A stretch of DNA of 64,000 nt from Actinoallomurus sp050942425 (lineage in GTDB: Bacteria > Actinomycetota > Actinomycetes > Streptosporangiales > Streptosporangiaceae): positions 1-64,000 of the forward strand of contig NZ_CP192063.1 in assembly GCF_050942425.1 (NCBI RefSeq), read 5' to 3'. The notes under the pieces were generated by a model. It did not search any database. It had not been told where the DNA came from and saw only the letters and a program-made list of their open reading frames with translations. Made by a program: the position numbers and the translations under genes. The stretch's first letter is position 1. Each line of letters starts with the position of its first letter. This document shows, in pieces, positions 59,258 to 64,000 of this stretch.

Positions 59258-60213
59258 CGGGTGGCCTCCTGCTTCTGGCCGGTGAGGGTGAGGAAGACGT
59301 CGTCGAGGTCGGGGGTGTGCACGCTGAGGTCGGCCGGTTCGATGCCCGCCGCGTCCAGCCGGGCGAGCAGTTCGCGCAGTGACGCGACACCGCCGTCCGA
59401 CGGGACCTGCAGCGTCAGCCGGTCGTCGTCGGAGGGGTCCACGAAGCCCTGGCCGAGCGCGCCGAGTGCGCCCTTGAGCGCGTCGTCGTCGGTGAACCGC
59501 AGCGACACGTGGCCGCCGGGGATGAGCCGCTTGAGCTGTTCGGGGGTGCCTTCGGCGATCAGCCGTCCGCCCTCGAGAACGGCGATCTGGTCGGCGAGTT
59601 CGTCGGCCTCTTCCAGGTACTGCGTGGTGAGGAAGATGGTGACGCCGCCGGCGACGAGTTCGCGGACGATGCCCCACATGGAGCGGCGGCTGCGCGGGTC
59701 CAGCCCGGTGGTGGGCTCGTCCAGGAAGATCAGGTGGGGGTCGCCGACCAGGGTCATCGCCAGGTCGAGCCGGCGTTGCATGCCGCCGGAGTAGGTTCCG
59801 GCGGTTTTGCGCGCCGCCTCCACCAGGTCGAAGCGCTCCAGCAGCTCGGCGGCCTTGCGCTTGCCGTCCCGGCGGGACAGGTGCTTGAGGTCGGCCATGA
59901 GGAGCAGGTTCTCCTCGCCGGTGAGCAGCTTGTCGACGGCCGAGTACTGGCCGGTGACGCCGATCGCCCCGCGCACGTCGTCGGGTTTACGGGCCAGGTC
60001 GTGGCCGGCCACCTGGGCGGTGCCGCCGTCGGCGCGGATCAGGGTGGACAGGATCTGGACGGTGGTGGTCTTGCCCGCGCCGTTGGGGCCGAGCAGGGAG
60101 AAGATCGTTCCTTCGGGGACGTTCAGGTCGATGCCGTCGAGCACCACCTTTTCGCCGGTCTTGTCGCGGTAGGACTTGCGCAGCCCGTTCGCCGCGATGG
60201 CCAGGTTCGTCAT
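59254..60213 (-). CDS. ABC transporter ATP-binding protein (DrrA-like)
   Basis: A 319-aa ATPase. Walker A GPNGAGKTTTV, Q-loop VTGQYSAVDKLLTG, signature YSGGMQRRLDLAMTL, Walker B LIFLDEPTTGLDPRSR and the H-loop IFLTTQYLEEADELAD (with Gln in place of the usual His in TTQY) are visible, plus a DrrA-type C-terminal regulatory region. Energises the adjacent DrrB-like permease. It follows the DUF4097 gene by 11 bp in one operon. Confidence 0.94.
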   Translation of the reverse strand: MTNLAIAANGLRKSYRDKTGEKVVLDGIDLNVPEGTIFSLLGPNGAGKTTTVQILSTLIRADGGTAQVAGHDLARKPDDVRGAIGVTGQYSAVDKLLTGEENLLLMADLKHLSRRDGKRKAAELLERFDLVEAARKTAGTYSGGMQRRLDLAMTLVGDPHLIFLDEPTTGLDPRSRRSMWGIVRELVAGGVTIFLTTQYLEEADELADQIAVLEGGRLIAEGTPEQLKRLIPGGHVSLRFTDDDALKGALGALGQGFVDPSDDDRLTLQVPSDGGVASLRELLARLDAAGIEPADLSVHTPDLDDVFLTLTGQKQEATR

Positions 60214-60224
60214 GATGCTGTTCC

Positions 60225-60890
60225 TTAGAGGCTGCGGGCGGTGATGTCGCCGTTGGAGGTGGTGGCGTGGATGTCCAGGTCGGCGGTGCCGTCGTTCTTG
60301 AGGGCGTTGGTGATGCGGCCGTGGGAGGTGCCGGCGTCCAGGGCGGCTGAGACGCCGGGCGCGGCGGTGATGGAGATGTCGCCGGAGTGGGTGGCCAGGA
60401 CGACCTTGCCGCGGGTGGCTTCGGCGATGGTGATGTCGCCTCGTGCGGTGCTGATGTCGGCGGGGCCGTTCAGGCGGCCGACCTCGACGTCGCCGTCGGT
60501 CGCGGTGAGGCGGAGGCTCGCGGTCTCGTCGAGCTTGATCTGGCGGTAGGCGCCTTCGAAGGTGACGTCGCCGAGGCGGCCGACGGTCCGCAGTTCGACG
60601 CTGGCCGTCTTGGCCTCGACCTGAGAACCGGTGGGCAGCTGGACCGTGACCTCGACGGATCCGGACGGGCCGAGGTACTGGTTCTTCGCCGCCTGAGTCT
60701 CGATCCGCAGGACGCCGTCGGCGTACTCGACCGTGGTCTGCTCGGCGGCCTTCACATCGCGGCTCTTGGAGGCGTTGGTGGGCAGGACCTCGACGGTGGT
60801 GTCGGTGCGGTCGGCGGCGATGAACTGGACGCGTCCGGCGGGGATGTGCAGGACGGCGGTGATCGGGGTGGGGGTGTCGTACTTGTTCAT
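60225..60890 (-). CDS. DUF4097 beta-helix protein
   Basis: A 221-aa protein built of short repeated beta strands (VEVTVQLPTGSQVEAKTASVELRTVGRLGDVTFEGAYRQIKL in parts), the DUF4097/adhesin-like right-handed parallel beta-helix. Such genes often accompany ABC exporters and their regulators in actinomycetes; the role is unknown. ATG at 60890 has GGGAG 7 bases upstream. First gene of the exporter operon. Confidence 0.88.
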   Translation of the reverse strand: MNKYDTPTPITAVLHIPAGRVQFIAADRTDTTVEVLPTNASKSRDVKAAEQTTVEYADGVLRIETQAAKNQYLGPSGSVEVTVQLPTGSQVEAKTASVELRTVGRLGDVTFEGAYRQIKLDETASLRLTATDGDVEVGRLNGPADISTARGDITIAEATRGKVVLATHSGDISITAAPGVSAALDAGTSHGRITNALKNDGTADLDIHATTSNGDITARSL

Positions 60891-60941
60891 TGTGTGCTCC
60901 CTGCGCTCTGCGCTACTTCGTTTCTGACATCGCAAACGCTA

Positions 60942-61066
60942 CGTTGCCTTTCCAGATTCGGCAACGAGATCTTTGCATGTAAACAGAGTTTATGCAGGTA
61001 GGAATCGGAATTTCGTTGCGATGATCCTGGCCGGTAATGCAACAAGCGACATCTGTTCGTTGCAAC
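60942..61066. promoter_or_regulatory. Palindrome-rich divergent control region
   Basis: CGTTGCC...GGCAACG (60942-60948/60960-60966), TGCATGTAAAC...GTTTATGCA (60974-60984/60988-60996) and the palindrome GTTGCAAC (61059-61066) lie between the DUF4097-exporter operon and the divergent regulator. All share a TTGC/GCAA half-site. This gap is also the most AT-rich stretch outside oriC that I noticed. Confidence 0.65.
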
Positions 61067-61121
61067 CGATTGAGAGTGAACGCTAGGGTGAGGGCATCGA
61101 AGCGACACGAAGGAGATCGCG

Positions 61122-61874
61122 ATGCCCGGAGGTAGGCTCACCCAGCAGGACCGCCAGCAGATCGCGGTGGGGTTGGCCGACGGTCTGGCCTACGCCGAGA
61201 TCGCCCGACGTCTGGACCGTCCCACCTCGACGATCACGCGTGAGGTGATGCGCAACGGCGGCCCCGCCGGCTACCGCGCCGAGATGGCCCACCGCGCCAC
61301 CGAACGCCGCACCCGCCGGCGCAGGCCCGCCTCCACCCGAGCGTCGGAGGCGGTCCCCCAGCCACACGGACGCGACGCCGAGGCCCTGCGCGAGTACGAG
61401 GAGATGGTCACCACCGTCCTCATGGAATCGGGCCTGTCCAACAAGATGATGGCCCGGGTGCTGGTCGCCCTTTACACCACGGACTCCGGCAGCCTCACCG
61501 CGTCCGAACTCGTCCAGCGCCTCCAGGTCAGCCCGGCGTCCATCTCCAAAGCGATCGCGTTCCTCGAGAGCCAGGACCTCGTCCGCCGGGAACGCGACGA
61601 AGGCCGCCGCGACCGCTATGTCGTCGACGACGACCTCTATTACCAGTCGACGATCGCCAGCGCCCGGGCCCTCACCCAGCAGGCCGAGATCTTCCGGGAG
61701 GGCGTCCGCGTGCTCGGCCCCGGCACCCCAGCCGCCGTTCGTCTGGAGAACGTCGCCCGCTTCTCCGACTTCGTCGGCGAAAGCCTCGCCCGCGCCGCCG
61801 ACCAGGCCCGCGAGGTCCTCCACTCCAACACCGAAGCGACCTCGAGCGGCACGGCCAGTTCAGATCGCGGATAG
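61122..61874 (+). CDS. Regulator with N-terminal HTH_38-like and C-terminal MarR/GbsR-like domains
   Basis: A 250-aa fused regulator. Residues 5-45 (LTQQDRQQIAVGLADGLAYAEIARRLDRPTSTITREV in parts) resemble the IS30-type HTH_38 domain. Residues about 95-200 form a MarR/GbsR winged helix (SASELVQRLQVSPASISKAIAFLESQDLVRRERDEGRRDRYVV in parts). It is divergent from the DUF4097-DrrAB operon across a palindrome-rich gap, so it probably represses that exporter. ATG has GAAGGAGA upstream. Confidence 0.9.
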   Translation: MPGGRLTQQDRQQIAVGLADGLAYAEIARRLDRPTSTITREVMRNGGPAGYRAEMAHRATERRTRRRRPASTRASEAVPQPHGRDAEALREYEEMVTTVLMESGLSNKMMARVLVALYTTDSGSLTASELVQRLQVSPASISKAIAFLESQDLVRRERDEGRRDRYVVDDDLYYQSTIASARALTQQAEIFREGVRVLGPGTPAAVRLENVARFSDFVGESLARAADQAREVLHSNTEATSSGTASSDRG

Positions 61875-61985
61875 AGCGCCGTCTCGGCCCGGGCTCGGGA
61901 AGGTGCGACCAGCGAAAAATGACCTCATCACGCCGATGCGCCGACCGCTGCAACGCCGGGCAGACGGCCCGACTACCGTGGTCGG

Positions 61986-62933
61986 ATGCTGCCCGATCTT
62001 CGTATTCGCATCGGCTCACGGACCTCGCCGATGGCACTGGCTCAGGCCAACCAGGTCCGCGATCTGCTCACCGGCCAGGTCGACGGGCTCGAAGCCGAGA
62101 TCGTCGGCATCCAGACCTCCGGCGACCGCTGGCAGGGCGACCTCGCCGAGCTCGGCGGCAAGAGCGCGTTCCTGAAGGAGATCGACCGCCATCTGCTGAG
62201 CGGCGACATCGACATCGCGGTCCACTGCATGAAGGACGTCCCCGGCGACGTCCCACTGCCCGAGGGCACGGCCTTCGCCGCCTACCTGGAACGCGAGGAC
62301 GCTCACGACGTCATCGTCTTCCCCTCCGGTTCGCCGTACGGGAGCGTCGATGAGCTCCCGGCCGGCGCGCGCGTGGCCACCAGCGCGGTACGGCGCAAGG
62401 CGCAGATTCTGCGGGTGCGCCCGGATCTGCGCGTCGATCGGATCCGCGGCAACGTCAACTCCCGGCTCGCCCGGTTCGACACCGAGCAGCAGTTCGACGC
62501 GATGATCCTCGCCCGAGCCGGGCTGCGCCGTATCGGCATGGAAGACCGCGTTGGGCAGGTGTTGCCGGTGGAGACGATGTGCCCGGCCATCGGTGCCGGC
62601 GTCATCGGCGTTCAGTGCCGCACCGCCGACACGGGCGTCATGGAGCTCGTACGGCTGCTGGACCACGCCGAGACACGCACCCACGTGACGGCCGAGCGCA
62701 CGATGCTGCAGGACCTGCAAGGGCACTGCAACAGTCCGATCGCCGGGCACTGCACCACCGCCGGCGACGGGCGGCTGTCGCTGATCGGCATGGTGTTCTC
62801 TCCGGACGGCGGCACCTTCGCCTACGCCCACGAGTGGGACAAGCCCGACCGCGCGCCCGAGCTCGGCGCCTACGTCGCCGCGACACTCGTACGCAAGGGC
62901 GCCCACGACATCATCGGCGGCATCCCGCACTGA
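61986..62933 (+). CDS. hemC: Hydroxymethylbilane synthase (porphobilinogen deaminase)
   Basis: Polymerises four porphobilinogens to hydroxymethylbilane in tetrapyrrole synthesis. The 315-aa protein has IRIGSRTSPMALAQANQV, HCMKDVPGDVP, RRKAQILRVRPDLRVDRIRGNVNSRL in parts, and Cys248 in LQGHCNSPIAG, the dipyrromethane-cofactor attachment site. No other hem genes are near; actinomycetes often keep a second hemC elsewhere, so this may be a paralogue. TACCGT at 61974-61979 just before the ATG hints at leaderless transcription. Confidence 0.93.
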   Translation: MLPDLRIRIGSRTSPMALAQANQVRDLLTGQVDGLEAEIVGIQTSGDRWQGDLAELGGKSAFLKEIDRHLLSGDIDIAVHCMKDVPGDVPLPEGTAFAAYLEREDAHDVIVFPSGSPYGSVDELPAGARVATSAVRRKAQILRVRPDLRVDRIRGNVNSRLARFDTEQQFDAMILARAGLRRIGMEDRVGQVLPVETMCPAIGAGVIGVQCRTADTGVMELVRLLDHAETRTHVTAERTMLQDLQGHCNSPIAGHCTTAGDGRLSLIGMVFSPDGGTFAYAHEWDKPDRAPELGAYVAATLVRKGAHDIIGGIPH

Positions 62934-62957
62934 ACGGCGCCGATCGCCGCGACCCGT

Positions 62958-63254
62958 TCATGACGAGTGTTCGGCCGAGGCCGCGTGGTGATCGACGTCG
63001 GTGCGCAGATGTGCCGCGATGCGTTCGGCGGCCGTTTCCGGGTCCGTGGCCGGTAGTCGATCTCCGGACCACGGGCACCATTCGAAGAATTCCCCGCACG
63101 CGCTCACGGATATCCATACTCGGGGATCCATGGGACCGCCGTGCACCGACAGCGCCGGCCTGGCATCACTCATCATCGAAGGCAACCCGAGTCTGGCCAG
63201 TTCACGGCACAAGGATACGAGAAGCCGCACTTTTTCACTGTGATCGGCGTACAC
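62958..63254 (-). CDS. Small hypothetical protein next to an XRE-type regulator
   Basis: A 98-aa protein (VYADHSEKVRLLVSLCRELARLGL at the start, then VWISVSACGEFFEWCPW and a C-terminal helix TAAERIAAHL). No known domain, but the pattern (helix, beta strands with Trp, helix) recalls the 111-aa protein at 54996, and both flank XRE-type genes. GTG start at 63254. It converges on hemC. Confidence 0.7.
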   Translation of the reverse strand: MYADHSEKVRLLVSLCRELARLGLPSMMSDARPALSVHGGPMDPRVWISVSACGEFFEWCPWSGDRLPATDPETAAERIAAHLRTDVDHHAASAEHSS

Positions 63255-63425
63255 CGCCGCCGCCCTCCAACGCCCCCGGGAACAGCTGTCTCACCCGCCG
63301 GTCATAGCATCCTTCTTATTGGTGTTTCGTCTCGATGCCATGCAAGACGCTTTTTCGACGCCAATGTCTTGTCTCCGTCTCGGATTTGTCTCGTCGTGGG
63401 GATAAATGCTGGCTAGGCTGACCGT

Positions 63426-64000
63426 GTGGACGAAAGTGCAGAACGGCAACCCACTTTGCTCCGAATTCTGGTGCAACAGCGGCAATTAATGCGGTATGGG
63501 ATGTTTCGTGCCGCGTACGAGAACGCCGCCAGAAAGGTGGACCGCGACCTCGTCGGCACCGCTCCGAGCCGTGCGCAGTTGCACCGCTGGATCTCCGGCG
63601 GGCTCAAACGGCTGCCCTACACCGATCACTGCCGCGTCCTGGAGACCATGTTCCCCGGGTGGACCGCCGACCAGCTGTTCGGGCCGTGGTCGGACGACCT
63701 CCCGCCCGGGGTGGACCGCGCCGTGGCCCCTCCGCGCGACGGTCCCCTCCCGCTCATCGCCTTGGACGGTCCGGGTCTGCCGCTGGCCGGTGTGGCCGCC
63801 GTCTTCACCACCCGGGCGGAGTTCACCTACGCCATGCCGCCGCAGGTGATGTTCGACGACGCGCAGGACATCAGGGCGGCCGGGCTCTCGCTCAACCTTC
63901 TCTGCCAGCAGTATCCGGACCAGCGGCTGCGCCGGCTCGTCGAGAGCGGCACTCGGCTGGAGTGCCTTTTCCTCGATCCGGACGGCGACGCCATCAAGGC
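63426..64000 (+). CDS. XRE-type regulator with DUF5919-like domain, cut by window end
   Basis: 191 codons are visible before the window ends. The N-terminal region has an HTH-like stretch (TAPSRAQLHRWISGGLKRLPYTDHCRVLETMFPGW in parts). The C-terminal part shows AGLSLNLLCQQYP and LECLFLDPDGDA, matching the landmarks of the regulator at 53975. GTG at 63426 has no ribosome site; TAGGCT lies just upstream, so leaderless transcription is likely. It is divergent from the 98-aa gene. Confidence 0.82.
   Translation, partial: MDESAERQPTLLRILVQQRQLMRYGMFRAAYENAARKVDRDLVGTAPSRAQLHRWISGGLKRLPYTDHCRVLETMFPGWTADQLFGPWSDDLPPGVDRAVAPPRDGPLPLIALDGPGLPLAGVAAVFTTRAEFTYAMPPQVMFDDAQDIRAAGLSLNLLCQQYPDQRLRRLVESGTRLECLFLDPDGDAIK

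Noticed and set aside
57675..59390. 571-codon minus-strand frame
   Set aside because: Spans a strong terminator and runs antisense to the ECF sigma gene and out of frame through the ABC permease; its His/Arg-rich sequence is not protein-like.

Overview
The window is chromosomal DNA from a high-GC actinomycete. The gene order dnaA, oriC, dnaN, gnd, recF, DUF721/DciA-like, gyrB, gyrA, DUF3566, tRNA-Ile, tRNA-Ala is the standard actinobacterial origin layout. The long glycine/tyrosine-rich DnaA linker, abundant GTG/TTG starts, SARP and XRE regulators, FHA and SWIM proteins suggest a filamentous actinomycete. Streptosporangiales or Thermomonosporaceae is my guess, made without any database comparison. 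Base 1 is the first base of dnaA, so the window probably begins at the conventional chromosome start.

Region by region. 1-12.3 kb: replication and supercoiling core with oriC between dnaA and dnaN. 12.3-14.2 kb: tRNA-Ile followed by a segment bounded by a second copy of the tRNA 3' half and its downstream hairpins, holding an SMI1/KNR4 gene and a small unknown gene; this looks like a relic of site-specific integration. 14.2-23.4 kb: ordinary accessory and housekeeping genes (cytidine deaminase, hydrolase, XdhC-like, oxidoreductase, secreted HNH nuclease, Ogt, a frameshifted GH25 lysozyme, aquaporin, the 39-residue DLW-39 protein and a phosphonatase-like HAD). 23.4-26.8 kb: tRNA-Ala followed by two tandem cassettes, each ending in a further copy of the tRNA-Ala 3' end and a similar rho-independent hairpin. 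The first cassette has paired arm-like repeats at both ends and neither cassette has an integrase. 26.8-30.5 kb: TetR/hydrolase pair, VOC, SRPBCC, FHA and a protein ending in an AGRD-type motif.

30.8-38.0 kb is a tightly coupled five-gene operon (SWIM zinc finger, unknown, VWA, MoxR-like AAA+, DUF5682), a predicted chaperone-like or conflict system. 38.0-40.6 kb, on the minus strand, runs glycosyltransferase, two 25-codon mini-ORFs and polysaccharide deacetylase, all joined by stop/start overlaps and bounded by tandem duplications. 40.8-45 kb carries an HD hydrolase and a two-component system coupled to a DUF4153/DUF4173-like membrane protein. 45.7-49.3 kb is an ECF41 sigma-factor locus (AhpD/CMD-like protein, sigma factor with ECF41 signature motifs, matching promoters in both directions) next to an FAD monooxygenase/TetR pair.

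49.98-53.27 kb is the most unusual cassette: a 26-residue hydrophobic peptide with a strong ribosome binding site, a PaaK-like adenylate-forming enzyme, a nine-helix membrane protein with YD and GLGD motifs placed as in presenilin/SPP proteases, and a convergent SARP regulator. I propose it as a peptide-processing or signalling system.

53.4-64 kb: CYTH protein, an XRE regulator with palindromic operators and two small partner genes, a quinone-oxidoreductase/EthD/ECF sigma group, a drug-type ABC exporter with DUF4097 protein and a divergent regulator, a stand-alone hemC, and a second XRE-type module cut by the window end.
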